Notes under the pieces: model-generated
Databases searched by the model: none
Seen by the model: only the letters and a program-made list of their open reading frames with translations
Told to the model about the DNA's origin: nothing
Shown here: one piece after another, positions 36,623-46,118 of the stretch
How the letters are laid out: each line of letters begins with the position of its first letter
How positions within the stretch are numbered: the stretch's first letter is position 1
Program-made: the position numbers and the translations under genes
From: Leifsonia sp. TF02-11
GTDB taxonomy: Bacteria; Actinomycetota; Actinomycetes; Actinomycetales; Microbacteriaceae
Assembly: GCF_017565305.1 (NCBI RefSeq)
Contig: NZ_JAGEKP010000006.1
Location: 1-64,000 of the forward strand
DNA length: 64,000 nucleotides
Direction: 5' to 3'

Positions 36623-37672
36623 ATGAAAACGACCAGCATCCTTCGTGGCCTCGCGCTCGGCGCCGCTCTGACCACAGCCGCCGTGGGACTCACGGCGTGC
36701 TCGAGCGGGACCGGCGGCGCGGACACTCTGCGTATCGGCGTGACCGCCTACGAGATGACCTCGTTCATCACGGCAGGGAAGGAGGGCATGCAGGCCTACG
36801 CCGACGCCAACGACATCGAACTGCTCTGGAACTCGGCGAACACCGATGTGAACACCCAGGCCGGACAGGTCGACCAGTTCATCTCCGCGGGCGTCGACGC
36901 CATCGTCGTCCTCCCGGTGCAGGCCGATTCGCTCGAACCCCAGGTGAAGGCCGCGCAGGCGGCGGGCATCCCCATCTTCACCGTCAACACGCGCATCCTC
37001 AGCGACGGCCTCACGGGCAGTGTGCTCCCGGATGATGTCGACTCGGGAGTGCAGGAGGCGCAGGCCATGGTCGACCGCCTCGGCGGGTCCGGCAATGTCG
37101 TCATCCTGCAAGGACCTCTCGGCGCGTCCGGGCAGGTGGACCGCAGCACCGGAATCAAGAAGGTGCTCGATGCGAACCCCGGCATCACGGTCCTCGCCGA
37201 GGACACGGCGAACTGGAAGCGCGACGAGGCGATCAACAAGACGAAGAACTGGATCTCCGCGTTCGGCGACCGGATCGACGGCGTCATCGCCCAGAACGAC
37301 GACATGGGACTCGGTGCAGTGCAGGCGCTTCGCGAGGCCGGCATGACGAATGTGCCCGTCGTCGGCGTCGACGGCATCGAAGACGGACTTCGAGCCGTTC
37401 AGAGCGGCGACTTCATCGGAACCTCACTGCAGAACGGCACCGTCGAGCTCGCCGCCGGGCTCGCCGTCGCAGCCAAGACCGCGCGTGGCGAGAAGGTGCC
37501 GACGCGGATGACGTACTTCATGCCGCAGATCACGGCCGAGAACGTCGATGCGGCATACAAGAACGTCGTCTCCGACCGTAAGGCCTTCCTCTCGAAGCTC
37601 ACCACCTTGATCGATGACAACATCGCCGCCGACAACCTGTCGTATGAGGGCCTCCCGGGTCAGACCCGGTGA
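36623..37672 (+). CDS. Sugar-binding lipoprotein of the ribose-type importer
   Basis: This 349-aa exported protein has the lipobox LTAC near residue 28 and a periplasmic-binding-protein 4 domain ([54 protein letters not shown]). AAGGA lies 7 nt before the ATG at 36623. It is the last gene of the dehydrogenase-ABC operon and ends 8 bp before a strong terminator. The ligand is unknown; a polyol or pentose is suggested by context. Confidence 0.92.
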   Translation: MKTTSILRGLALGAALTTAAVGLTACSSGTGGADTLRIGVTAYEMTSFITAGKEGMQAYADANDIELLWNSANTDVNTQAGQVDQFISAGVDAIVVLPVQADSLEPQVKAAQAAGIPIFTVNTRILSDGLTGSVLPDDVDSGVQEAQAMVDRLGGSGNVVILQGPLGASGQVDRSTGIKKVLDANPGITVLAEDTANWKRDEAINKTKNWISAFGDRIDGVIAQNDDMGLGAVQALREAGMTNVPVVGVDGIEDGLRAVQSGDFIGTSLQNGTVELAAGLAVAAKTARGEKVPTRMTYFMPQITAENVDAAYKNVVSDRKAFLSKLTTLIDDNIAADNLSYEGLPGQTR

Positions 37673-37680
37673 TCCTGATG

Positions 37681-37715
37681 GCGTGAGCCCGCTGCACCGC
37701 GCAGCGGGCTCACGC
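37681..37715 (+). terminator. Terminator of the ribose-type operon
   Basis: A perfect 15-bp stem (GCGTGAGCCCGCTGC at 37681-37695 with 37701-37715) closes a 5-nt loop, 8 bp past the binding-protein stop. There is no T-run. Confidence 0.75.
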
Positions 37716-37723
37716 CGCGGCCA

Positions 37724-37855
37724 CAGCTCGTCGACAGTGTCATCCAGAGTGTCGAGGATGATTCGGGCGTATGCCGCGGGCACCTGCTCCCAGGCGAAGT
37801 GTCCCGAGTCGAGGGAGACCGGCCGAGCGTGCAGCAGTCGCGCGAGGACCGGCAG
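37724..37855 (-). pseudogene. C-terminal remnant of an alpha/beta hydrolase
   Basis: One minus-strand frame reads LPVLARLLHARPVSLDSGHF and then AWEQVPAAYARIILDTL. This is the typical last segment of alpha/beta hydrolases around the catalytic His (SGHFAWE). The rest of the gene is absent: the 5' side runs into the response-regulator promoter and the 3' side into the terminator. I take it as a decayed gene fragment of about 44 codons. Confidence 0.5.
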
Positions 37856-37983
37856 CTCGCACGTTCGGGCGGCCTTCGCCCCCGTGGAACTCCCGGGTCC
37901 CTCCCCTGTCTCGCAGGACGTTCCGTGACACCCCGCCCCTTCCCACCACAGTTTTCCTCCCCGCACTCCCTAGAGTTGACCTC

Positions 37984-38622
37984 GTGGGCTCTCGCTGGAC
38001 TCGTCGTGTGCTCGTCGTCGAGGATCAGGGAGCGCTGCGCACCCTGGTGTGCGATCTGCTCGAACGCCACGGGTTCGAGACCGCCGCGGCCGTGGATGCC
38101 GCCGAGGCGATGCGGCGGTTCGCGGAGTTCGATCCCGATGCGCTGCTGACCGACATCGATCTGGGCACGCGTCCGACCGGGGCGGAGCTCGCCTCGATGC
38201 TGTCCGAGATCGCGCCGCACCTGGCGATCGTGTTCCTCAGCAGCTACCCGCGTGCGGCCGCCGGCGCCGCCGCGATGGGCGTCGCGCGCGCCGCCTTCAT
38301 CTCCAAGCAGGACCTCGACTCGCCGGAGACGCTGGTCGACGTGCTCGATCGCGCGCTGGCGGAGCGGCCGGTGCCGGAGGCGCCCGTCGCGCCCCGCGAA
38401 GGACTCGGCGCCCTCACCCGTCACCAGCTCGAGATCCTCTCCATGATCGCGAGCGGCCGGTCGAACGAACGGATCGCCGCCGACACCGGCGCCAGCGTCC
38501 GCGCCGTCGAGCGATCGATCAGCCGCATCTTCGAGCGGTTGGGTGTCACCGGCGACCCGACCGTCAGCCCGCGGGTCGCCGCCGCCGCCATGTACATCGC
38601 GGCCTTCGGTCCGAGCCGATGA
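37984..38622 (+). CDS. LuxR-type response regulator
   Basis: This 212-aa protein has a receiver domain with VVED at residues 11-14, the likely phosphoacceptor Asp57 in LLTDIDLG and Lys107 in FISKQD, and a LuxR HTH at about 140-200 (LTRHQLEILSMIASGRSNERI). The GTG at 37984 has TAGAGT 7 nt upstream and no ribosome-binding site, so a leaderless start is likely. It overlaps the kinase gene by 4 bp. Here the regulator gene comes first. Confidence 0.87.
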   Translation: MGSRWTRRVLVVEDQGALRTLVCDLLERHGFETAAAVDAAEAMRRFAEFDPDALLTDIDLGTRPTGAELASMLSEIAPHLAIVFLSSYPRAAAGAAAMGVARAAFISKQDLDSPETLVDVLDRALAERPVPEAPVAPREGLGALTRHQLEILSMIASGRSNERIAADTGASVRAVERSISRIFERLGVTGDPTVSPRVAAAAMYIAAFGPSR

Positions 38623-40328
38623 GCAGGTTCGTCGGGGAGCTCCGGAATGCCATCGGCGACGGCCGCTTCATCACGGGCTGGTCGCTGCTGGCGTCCGTCC
38701 CGCTGTCGCTGCTGCTGATGGCGCCGATCGCACCGGGCGGCGACCTGACGCGGGCTATCGGGGCGACGTCGGCGACCTGGGCGTGCTTCGCCGCCTGGCT
38801 GGTGCTCGTCGCATTCGGCGAGCGCGGGAGCCGCAGCAGGTCGGCGCGGTCGGTGATCGTGATCGCGGGCGTCGTGACCTCCGCGGCGCTCCGTCCGGCG
38901 CTCCAGGACGCCTGGGCGCACGCTTTCGGGCTGACGACCCTGCCTGGGTGGCAGCTGCCGCTGCGGAGCGCGACGAACGTCGTGGTCTGGGCGGTCACCC
39001 TCGGCGCCATCGCCGTCGTCCAGCACATGCTGCGGTCGTTGCGCGTGACCAACGCACGGCTGCGGGTGGTGGCGACGGCGATGGAGGGCTCCCGCGACCG
39101 CGCCCAAGCCTACGAAGCCGACGCGAGGAGTGCGGTTCGGACCGCCGCGGCGCAACTCCGGAACGCCGTCGACACCCTTCCCGCCTCCGCGGGGGCCGCC
39201 GAGCTGAAGGCCCTGGCCGTGCGCTTCCAGGCCGGGAGTCGTCGGCTGCAGGCCCAGGGAGCCGACCGTGCGGGCACCGTGCCCACGGCAGAGCAGGTCG
39301 GCGCAGCGCCTCCTCCGCATCCGCACCGGGTGCCGTTCCGCATCCCGCCGGTCGGCGTCGTGAGCGGCCTCTACATCGCCTGCCTGCTGCCCTATGCCCT
39401 CCGCAGCGCGAGCCCCGCTGCCCTGCTCGGCGGGCTGACCGCCGTGGCGCTCGGCGGCCTCCTCCTCGACACCGTGCCCCGCCGCCGAACGGCGATCGAG
39501 CACGGGAGCAGCTCGAGGCTGTTCCTCGGGCTCGCACCGGTGATCGGTGTCGGGCTGTCGCTGCTCGCGGCCGTGCAGGGCACCGCGCCGGCCCTCGCCG
39601 CGCTGTCGGCCGTGGCGTACGTGGGGTGCGCGGTCGGCGCCGGCCTCTGCACGGGCGCGCTGCACTCCCTGCGCCGCGAGCAGAGACGACTCTCCGGCGC
39701 GATCACGACCGCCCAGCGCGCGACGCACGAGGGCACACGGGACACGCGAGCCGGCCTCCGGCGCACGGCCGAGCTGCTGCACCGCGACGGGCAGGGGGCA
39801 TGCCTCCTCGTCGGTCTGTCCGACCCGGCTCCGACCGCCGGTGACATCGCCGAACTGCGGGAGCGCCTGCGCTCGGTGATCGAACGGATGCCGTCGACCT
39901 TCGCCGCCGAATCCGACCGGCCGGCGCCCGACCCCGAGGCCGCCCTCATCGGGCTGGCAGATCTCTGGCGCCACGTCATCGACCTCCGGTTCGAGCTCAC
40001 CGATGACGCGCGCGCCGCCCTGCGATCATCGCCGCGGACGGCCGACGAGGTGTACGACGTGGCAGCGGAGGGCCTGCTGAACGCCGTCAAGCACAGCACC
40101 GAGCGTCGCGCCGAGATCCTCGTCGACGTCGCGGCGACCGGTGCGGGCCCGCGGCTGCGCGTGCGGGTCACCTCGTTCGGCCCGGCCCTCGGTGCGCAGC
40201 TGCGCCCCGGGTCGCATGTCCGATCCCTCGGCGCCCGCCTGCTGGCACAGCACGATGGCGCCGTACTCGAGGCCGCATTTCCGATTCGTCGGGAGGCCGC
40301 TGTCGTGTCACCCGACCATCCGGGCTGA
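38619..40328 (+). CDS. Membrane sensor kinase-like protein with two transmembrane blocks
   Basis: This 569-aa protein has about four hydrophobic segments in residues 20-150, a charged helical insert (about 155-240), a second membrane block (about 255-360) and a cytoplasmic kinase region. The region TAELLHRDGQGACLLVGL may be the phosphoacceptor helix and EGLLNAVKHST the ATPase N box. The ATPase end (LRPGSHVRSLGARLLAQHDG) is shortened, with weak G boxes. It overlaps the regulator gene (ATGA) and is its obvious partner. The double membrane block is unusual for this class. Confidence 0.75.
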   Translation: MSRFVGELRNAIGDGRFITGWSLLASVPLSLLLMAPIAPGGDLTRAIGATSATWACFAAWLVLVAFGERGSRSRSARSVIVIAGVVTSAALRPALQDAWAHAFGLTTLPGWQLPLRSATNVVVWAVTLGAIAVVQHMLRSLRVTNARLRVVATAMEGSRDRAQAYEADARSAVRTAAAQLRNAVDTLPASAGAAELKALAVRFQAGSRRLQAQGADRAGTVPTAEQVGAAPPPHPHRVPFRIPPVGVVSGLYIACLLPYALRSASPAALLGGLTAVALGGLLLDTVPRRRTAIEHGSSSRLFLGLAPVIGVGLSLLAAVQGTAPALAALSAVAYVGCAVGAGLCTGALHSLRREQRRLSGAITTAQRATHEGTRDTRAGLRRTAELLHRDGQGACLLVGLSDPAPTAGDIAELRERLRSVIERMPSTFAAESDRPAPDPEAALIGLADLWRHVIDLRFELTDDARAALRSSPRTADEVYDVAAEGLLNAVKHSTERRAEILVDVAATGAGPRLRVRVTSFGPALGAQLRPGSHVRSLGARLLAQHDGAVLEAAFPIRREAAVVSPDHPG

Positions 40329-40406
40329 GGCGGAGTCCACACCCGTAGCGTCGTCGCTGAAGACCTCGGAAGCAGCGTCCGAGACGTTCGCGGCGAAAGG
40401 ACCGGC

Positions 40407-41078
40407 GTGGCCGAGTTGCACGACCTCATCCCTCTGACGGCCGGGATGATCATCTCCCCGCTCCCCGTCGTCGCGGTCGTCGCGATCGTCCTCTCGCCGC
40501 GCGGGCGCGTGGCCGCACCCGTGTACACCGCTACGTTCACCGTGGCCTCCCTCGTGGCGATCGCGATCGGCGCCATCGGCTCGGCGAGCCTCCCCGCGTC
40601 CCGCACGAACGGCAGCCCCGTCAGCTTCGCCCTCGCGATCGTCCTCTTCGTCGCCTTCACCGCTCTCGCGATCGCGAGCTGGGTGACCCGACCGCGAGCG
40701 GGGGCGACGCCCGTCGCGCCGAAGTGGCTCGCCGCCATCGACACGATCACGCCGGCACGAGCCGCGAGCCTCGGACTGGTCATGGCGATCGTGAACACGA
40801 AGAACATCCCCCTCGATCTCAAGGGAGGGGCGCTCATCGGCGAAGCCCATCTGCCGATCGCCGCCGCCCTCGGCCTGTGCGCGGCGATCGCCGTCGCCGG
40901 CTCGCTCCTCCTGATCGTCCCGACGATCGCGGCCTCCGGCGGATCGGCGGCGACGACCCGTCGCCTCGAGCGGCTGAAGGACGACATGATCTCCCACAAC
41001 TCCGAGATGATGGCCGTGCTCTTCGCCATCCTCGCCGCCAACGAGGCGGCTGCGATCGTCCACCAGCTCACGTCCTGA
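40407..41078 (+). CDS. Sap/GAP-family membrane protein
   Basis: This 223-aa protein has about six transmembrane segments and resembles the GAP/Sap (sulfolipid-addressing protein) family: LIPLTAGMIISPLPVVAVVAIVLSP at the N-terminus and GLVMAIVNTKNIPL in the middle. Mycobacterial members help move glycolipids across the membrane; the function here is unknown. The GTG at 40407 has GAAAGGA about 6 nt upstream. It may be co-transcribed with the carboxylesterase 29 bp downstream. Confidence 0.72.
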   Translation: MAELHDLIPLTAGMIISPLPVVAVVAIVLSPRGRVAAPVYTATFTVASLVAIAIGAIGSASLPASRTNGSPVSFALAIVLFVAFTALAIASWVTRPRAGATPVAPKWLAAIDTITPARAASLGLVMAIVNTKNIPLDLKGGALIGEAHLPIAAALGLCAAIAVAGSLLLIVPTIAASGGSAATTRRLERLKDDMISHNSEMMAVLFAILAANEAAAIVHQLTS

Positions 41079-41107
41079 CCGTCGAATCCCCGACCAGAGG
41101 AGCACGC

Positions 41108-42688
41108 ATGTCGAACCCCACCGCCCCCGCCACCGAGCCGGCCGCCTGCATCGCGCACGCGCCGGCCGGATCCTTCCGCGGCAGCTCCTCGACGGGCGTG
41201 CGCTCGTGGCGCGGTATCCGCTACGCCGTCGCCCCGACCGCAGACCGGCGGTGGTGCGACCCCGTCGCCGCTCCTGCAGCGACGGAAGAGGTCGACGCGA
41301 CGGCCTACGGCCCGGTCTGCCCCCAGCTCTCGAACCCCGGAGTGCCGCTCGGCGACGACGCCGTGATGGACGAGGACTGCCTGGTGCTGAACGTGTGGTC
41401 CCCGGATGCGGACGAGACGGCGACGCCTCGCCCCGTGATGGTGTGGATCCACGGCGGCGCGTACACGTTCGGTTCGTCGAGCCAGCCGCTGTTCGACGCC
41501 ACCTCGCTCGTCGGGCGCGGCGACGTCGTGGTCGTGACGATCAACTACCGACTGGGCGCGTTCGGCTTCCTCGACCTGGAGGGGCTGCTTCCGGAGGGCG
41601 GCTTCGACCGCAACCTCGCTCTCAAGGACGTGCTGCTCGCCCTGCGCTGGGTACAGGACAACATCGCCGGCTTCGGCGGCGACCCCGCGCGGGTGACGGT
41701 GTTCGGGGAGTCGGCGGGCGGCGGTCTCGTCACCACGCTGCTGGCGACCCCGTCGGCCGCCGGTCTGTTCCAGCGGGCGATCGCGCAGTCCTCGCCCGCG
41801 TCGAGCATGTACGGCGTCGACCGCGCGCGCGATGTCGCCCAGCGGTTCGTCCGCGAGCTCGGGATCGATCCGGACGGAGGCGACACCACAGCGAGCGCGC
41901 TCCGCGCCGCCTCCGCCGACGACGTCGTCCGGGCCGGCATGGCCGTCTACGCGGCGGTGCCGGACGAAGCCCCCGGCACCCTCGCCTTCGCGCCGGTCGT
42001 CGACGGCGACCTGCTCCCGGAGGCCCCGGCGACGGTGCTGCGCGACGGACGCGGCCTGGCCGTCCCGCTCATGATCGGCACGAACAAGGACGAGGCGTCG
42101 CTCTTCAAGTTCATGAAGTCGCCGCTCATCCCGATCACCGACGACCGCATCCGGCAGATGTTCGCCGACATGGCCGCCGACAACCCGACGATCGCGCTGC
42201 CCTCGGAGGCCCAGGTGCGCACCGCCTACGAAGACGTTCGCCAGCGCACCGTCGGCCTCGGCATCGCACGCGACATCGGCTTCCGGATGCCGACGCTCTG
42301 GATCGCGGAGGGCCACAGCACCGTCGCCGACGTGTGGCTCTACCGCTTCGACCACGCCGCGCCCTTCCTCCGGCTGATCGGCCTGGGCGCGACGCACGCG
42401 ACCGAGCTGCCCTACCTGTGGGGCAATCTGTCCGCAGGCCCCAAGGACCCGACCTTCCGGCTGGGCGGGCGCCGGGTCGCCCAGGAGATCTCCGAGCGCA
42501 TGCAGGAGCGGTGGACGGCGTTCGCCCACGGCCGGAACCCGGACGCGGAGGACGCGCCGCACTGGACCCCGTACGCGGTCACCACGGGACGCGAGACTCT
42601 GGTCATCGAACGGCACGACACCGTGGTGTCCGACCTCGACGCCTCGCTGCGCGCCGCGTGGGGCGACGACGTGCTCGACTTCCACTGA
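41108..42688 (+). CDS. Type-B carboxylesterase
   Basis: This 526-aa alpha/beta hydrolase has the oxyanion-hole motif IHGGAYTFGS (about 114-123), the nucleophile Ser202 in VFGESAGGG, a candidate acid Glu in TNKDEASLF and a catalytic His in GATHATELPYLWG. There is no signal peptide, so it acts in the cytoplasm on esters, carbamates or similar. GAGGAG precedes the ATG at 41108. It is followed by an amidohydrolase and an MFS transporter on the same strand, suggesting a pathway that imports and hydrolyses an ester-amide compound. Confidence 0.92.
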   Translation: MSNPTAPATEPAACIAHAPAGSFRGSSSTGVRSWRGIRYAVAPTADRRWCDPVAAPAATEEVDATAYGPVCPQLSNPGVPLGDDAVMDEDCLVLNVWSPDADETATPRPVMVWIHGGAYTFGSSSQPLFDATSLVGRGDVVVVTINYRLGAFGFLDLEGLLPEGGFDRNLALKDVLLALRWVQDNIAGFGGDPARVTVFGESAGGGLVTTLLATPSAAGLFQRAIAQSSPASSMYGVDRARDVAQRFVRELGIDPDGGDTTASALRAASADDVVRAGMAVYAAVPDEAPGTLAFAPVVDGDLLPEAPATVLRDGRGLAVPLMIGTNKDEASLFKFMKSPLIPITDDRIRQMFADMAADNPTIALPSEAQVRTAYEDVRQRTVGLGIARDIGFRMPTLWIAEGHSTVADVWLYRFDHAAPFLRLIGLGATHATELPYLWGNLSAGPKDPTFRLGGRRVAQEISERMQERWTAFAHGRNPDAEDAPHWTPYAVTTGRETLVIERHDTVVSDLDASLRAAWGDDVLDFH

Positions 42689-42719
42689 ACGCCCTCCCCG
42701 ACTCGAGAACAGGAACCCC

Positions 42720-44456
42720 ATGTCCGACAGCTGCGGCTCCGCCGTCCCAGCCTCCCGCGACCACCTCGCGCCGGTCATCACGTCCTCCGGAGAGGGCATC
42801 GTGCCCGCCCGGCACGGCGAAGGCCGCGCGCCGGGGCGCGTCGCCGACCTCCTGGTGCTGGGTCGGATCGCGACGGGGCGCCCCGACGCCCCCACCGCCG
42901 AGGCGATGGCGGTGTCGGCGGGCCGGATCGTCGGGATCGGCACGCGCTCCGACGTGGAGGGCCTCACCGGCCCCTCGACGACAGTCCTCGCCCCCGACGG
43001 CGTGGTCATCCCCGGTCTCATCGAGCCGCACGCCCACATCTGGGTCTCGCTGCTGACGCTGGACTGGACGGACGTCTCGCACGTCGCCTGCCCGCGCTTC
43101 GACGACGTCGTCGCCGCTCTGAAGGCCGCGGTCGGGCGCACGGCACCGGGAGAGTACCTCCTGGCCAAGCTGTTCGACCCGAGCCTCTACCCGGGCGAGC
43201 CGGCGCTCACCCGCGACATCCTCGACCGCGTCGCCAGCGACCGGCCGGTGATCGTGCTGAACGCGTCCATGCACTTCGCCTACGCCAACAGCGCTGCACT
43301 CGCCGCGGCGGGGATCACCGACGACACACCGGCACCCGTCGGCGGGACGCTGGAGAAGGTCGACGGCCGGCTCACCGGCGTCGTCGGGGAGTCGCCCGCC
43401 GTCACGATGCTGCTGGCGAACCTCCCGCGGCCGGCCGCTGCGGACGTCGCGCGCGGCATCCGGCAGCTGCTCACCTCGTTCGCCGCGCACGGGGTCACCT
43501 CGATGCGCGAGGCGATGACCGGCACGCTCGCGGGAGTGAGCGAGATCGCGCTGCTCCACCAGCTGAACGGCGCTGAGCGGCTGCCGGTGCGGGTGTCGAC
43601 CGCTCAGTTCTCGACGCTCGCGGGCTGTGCGACCCCCGCCGAGGCGGCCGCCGCGTGGAAGGCGGCCGGCGTGACCCCGTTCAGCGGCGACGAGATGGTG
43701 CGCGCCGACGCGTGGAAGATCGTCGCCGACGGCTCGAACCAGGGGCGCTCCGGCTACTTCCTCCAGCCGTACCTCGGCGAGGACACGGGCGGCCACGCGA
43801 ACTGGACGCCCGAGAGCCTGCGGGAGGCGATGAAAGCCGGACTCGACGACGGCTGGCAGCTGATGGTCCACACCAACGGGGACGCCGCGGTGGAGATGGC
43901 GCTGGAGGCCCTCGAGGAGCTCCTCCCCGGCACCCCGGCCGGCTCGCGCCACCGCTTCGAGCACGCGTCCGTGACCACCGACGACCAGCTGCGCCGGATG
44001 GCCGCCGCCGGCGTCTCGCCGAGCTTCCTGATGGACCACGTGCTCTACTGGGGCGCGGCCTTCCGCGACACGATCCTCGGCCGGGCGCGCGCCGAACGCC
44101 TCGACCGCGTGGCGTCGGCGTACCGCGCGGGGCTGCGGCCGAGTCTCCACTCGGACTACAACGTCACGACAGTGCAGCCGCTCCGCAGCGCGCGGACGGC
44201 GGTGCTGCGGCGGCTCGAGGCGGACGGGAGCGTTCTCGGACCCGCCGAGTGCGCGACGCCGGAGCAGGCCCTGGCCGCGATCACGACGAACGCCGCCTGG
44301 CAGCTCCACGCCGACGACCGCGGTTCGCTGCACGTTGGCGCATGCGCGGACTTCGCCGTCGTCGACGCGGATCCCTGGTCGAGCGACCCCGCCGGCTGGG
44401 ATCGCATCGCGGTTCACGCGACGTACATCGACGGCGTCCTCGCTTTCCAGGCGTGA
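42720..44456 (+). CDS. YtcJ-type amidohydrolase (second copy)
   Basis: This 578-aa metal-dependent hydrolase has HxH in LIEPHAHIW, a likely carboxylated Lys in AWKIVADGSNQGRSGYF, His in MVHTNGDAAVEMA and FEHASVTTDD, and Asp in LHSDYNVT. It belongs to the same broad family as the gene at 28768-30354 but has a longer N-terminus and diverged motifs. It lies 31 bp after the carboxylesterase and 58 bp before the MFS transporter. The substrate is unknown; the esterase neighbour suggests sequential hydrolysis. Confidence 0.86.
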   Translation: MSDSCGSAVPASRDHLAPVITSSGEGIVPARHGEGRAPGRVADLLVLGRIATGRPDAPTAEAMAVSAGRIVGIGTRSDVEGLTGPSTTVLAPDGVVIPGLIEPHAHIWVSLLTLDWTDVSHVACPRFDDVVAALKAAVGRTAPGEYLLAKLFDPSLYPGEPALTRDILDRVASDRPVIVLNASMHFAYANSAALAAAGITDDTPAPVGGTLEKVDGRLTGVVGESPAVTMLLANLPRPAAADVARGIRQLLTSFAAHGVTSMREAMTGTLAGVSEIALLHQLNGAERLPVRVSTAQFSTLAGCATPAEAAAAWKAAGVTPFSGDEMVRADAWKIVADGSNQGRSGYFLQPYLGEDTGGHANWTPESLREAMKAGLDDGWQLMVHTNGDAAVEMALEALEELLPGTPAGSRHRFEHASVTTDDQLRRMAAAGVSPSFLMDHVLYWGAAFRDTILGRARAERLDRVASAYRAGLRPSLHSDYNVTTVQPLRSARTAVLRRLEADGSVLGPAECATPEQALAAITTNAAWQLHADDRGSLHVGACADFAVVDADPWSSDPAGWDRIAVHATYIDGVLAFQA

Positions 44457-44514
44457 CCCCGCCCACCACCCCGCGCACGCGACTCCGGCAGCGCTCCCGA
44501 GAGGAACTCCCCCG

Positions 44515-46041
44515 ATGAACACCGCCGTCACGACCACCGCCGCCCGGAGCCGGGCGCTCTCCGCACTCGGCATCCCGCTCCTCGGCGTGCTCGCCGCCAT
44601 CCAGGGCTCCGCGCCCAACATCGCGGCGACGGCGCTCGTCGGCGCGAGTCGCGGCCTCGACATGGTCGGCGGCGACCAGGCACTCGCCGCCTCCATGCAG
44701 ACCCTCGCCATCGCCGCGTCGGTGATCACGACCGGGCTGCTGGCCGACCGCATCGGGCGCAGGAGGATGCTGGTGATCGCCCTGCTGGTGGCGATCGCGG
44801 GACAGCTGCTCGTGGCTGCAGCGCCGTCGACGATCGTGTACATCGCCGGTCAGGCGGTCTCCGGTGTCGGGCTCGGCGCGGTGTACGCGGCCGCGTTCGC
44901 GTACATCCAGGTGCTGGCCGCACCCGGGCGCCTGCCCGCGGCGGTGGCCACCTTCGCCGCCGTCGCCGGCGCCTCGTCCGTCGTCTTCACCTTCGCCGGA
45001 GGTCTGCTCGCGAGTGCCGACTGGCGGCTCGCGTTCGTGCTCGTCCCGGTCCTCTCCGCCCTCAGCGCCGTCGCCGTCTTCGCCCTCCTGCCGGCCGTGC
45101 CGCCCTCGCTCACCGAGAAGCGGGACGTCTGGGGCCAGCTGCTCCTCACCGCGGGGATGGTGGTCTTCCTCTACGGCGTCTCCCAGCTCGCGACCTCGCT
45201 GACCGATCCGCTGACCTGGGGCGTCATGGCGATCGGCGCCATCCTCCTCGCCGGTTTCGTGTGGTCGCAGACGCGCGTCGCCCATCCGTTCTTCCCGGTC
45301 GGGCTGTTCCGCCGGCCGCTGTTCCTGGCGGCGCTCTGCGCCGGGTTCGTGTTCAACTTCAGCGTCGCTGCCTCGTTCCTGCAGCTGACCAACCTCTGGC
45401 AGTACGTGCTGGGACTCGCCCCCAGTGCCGTCGCCCTCTGGCAGCTCCCGATCACGCTCACCTCCATCGTCGGTGCGATCCTCCTGGGACGTCTGATGAC
45501 CAAGGGGATGAGCGACCAGACCTCCCTGCTGCTCGGCGGCCTCCTGTCGGCCGTGGGCTTCGTCGCCGCCGCTCTGGCACGCGAGTCGGACAGCCCGCTC
45601 GCCTTCGTGCCCGCCGGCATCCTGATCGCGCTCGGCGTCACCGCCGCTGCGCTGCCGTACGGCACCCTGATCCTCAGCGAGGCGCCCGCGGAGTTCTACG
45701 GGCCGGTGACGAGTTCGCGCACGACCTTCGGGCAACTGTTCTACTCGCTCGGCACGGCGCTCTCGACGGTCGTCGTGACGCAGCTGACGGTGCACGGGAT
45801 CGTCGGCCGGCTCAACGCCGGAATGACCGAGTCGGAGGTCGCCGCCGCGCTGAAGAGCGTGGGCACGTACGCGAAAGACGGGGTGCGACCGGACCCCGTC
45901 GTCTTCGACGCCGCCGTCGCCGCCTACCGTGACGGATTCGGCATCCTGATGATCTCGATCGCCGTGATCTCGGTCGTCGTCGGCATCGTCGGATCCCGCC
46001 TGATCGCACGCGGGCGACGTGCGGGCGTCCCCGCCGAATAG
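44515..46041 (+). CDS. MFS transporter (drug:proton antiporter-like, 14-TM type)
   Basis: This 508-aa membrane protein has about fourteen hydrophobic segments. It has the motif A-like sequence LADRIGRRRML after helix 2 and a motif C-like region (YIAGQAVSGVGLGAVYAAAF). It resembles DHA2-type transporters. In this operon after the carboxylesterase and amidohydrolase it may import the substrate or export a product. The ATG at 44515 has GAGAGGA upstream. The triple-palindrome repeat copy B lies 10 bp past its stop. Confidence 0.86.
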   Translation: MNTAVTTTAARSRALSALGIPLLGVLAAIQGSAPNIAATALVGASRGLDMVGGDQALAASMQTLAIAASVITTGLLADRIGRRRMLVIALLVAIAGQLLVAAAPSTIVYIAGQAVSGVGLGAVYAAAFAYIQVLAAPGRLPAAVATFAAVAGASSVVFTFAGGLLASADWRLAFVLVPVLSALSAVAVFALLPAVPPSLTEKRDVWGQLLLTAGMVVFLYGVSQLATSLTDPLTWGVMAIGAILLAGFVWSQTRVAHPFFPVGLFRRPLFLAALCAGFVFNFSVAASFLQLTNLWQYVLGLAPSAVALWQLPITLTSIVGAILLGRLMTKGMSDQTSLLLGGLLSAVGFVAAALARESDSPLAFVPAGILIALGVTAAALPYGTLILSEAPAEFYGPVTSSRTTFGQLFYSLGTALSTVVVTQLTVHGIVGRLNAGMTESEVAAALKSVGTYAKDGVRPDPVVFDAAVAAYRDGFGILMISIAVISVVVGIVGSRLIARGRRAGVPAE

Positions 46042-46051
46042 GCCGACCAGA

Positions 46052-46106
46052 CATTCGTGACGAATCGCGACATTCGTGGCACGAATGTGGGGATTCGTGA
46101 CGAATC
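46052..46106. repeat. Triple-palindrome repeat, copy B
   Basis: This 55-bp element has the same three ATTCGT...ACGAAT palindromes as copy A at 31868-31922 (49 of 55 identical). It lies between the convergent MFS and AAA ATPase genes, starting 10 bp after the MFS stop. The middle palindrome ATTCGTGGCACGAAT is more perfect here than in copy A. Confidence 0.75.
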
Positions 46107-46118
46107 GGCGCAGGACAG

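Noticed and set aside
39392-43168. Very long minus-strand open frame opposite the kinase, esterase and amidohydrolase genes
   Set aside because: It is the antisense shadow of GC3-rich genes. The product is Arg/Ala/Ser-rich without any family motif and it conflicts with well-supported plus-strand genes. The same applies to the long frames at 28741-31830 (minus) and 4020-6908 (plus).
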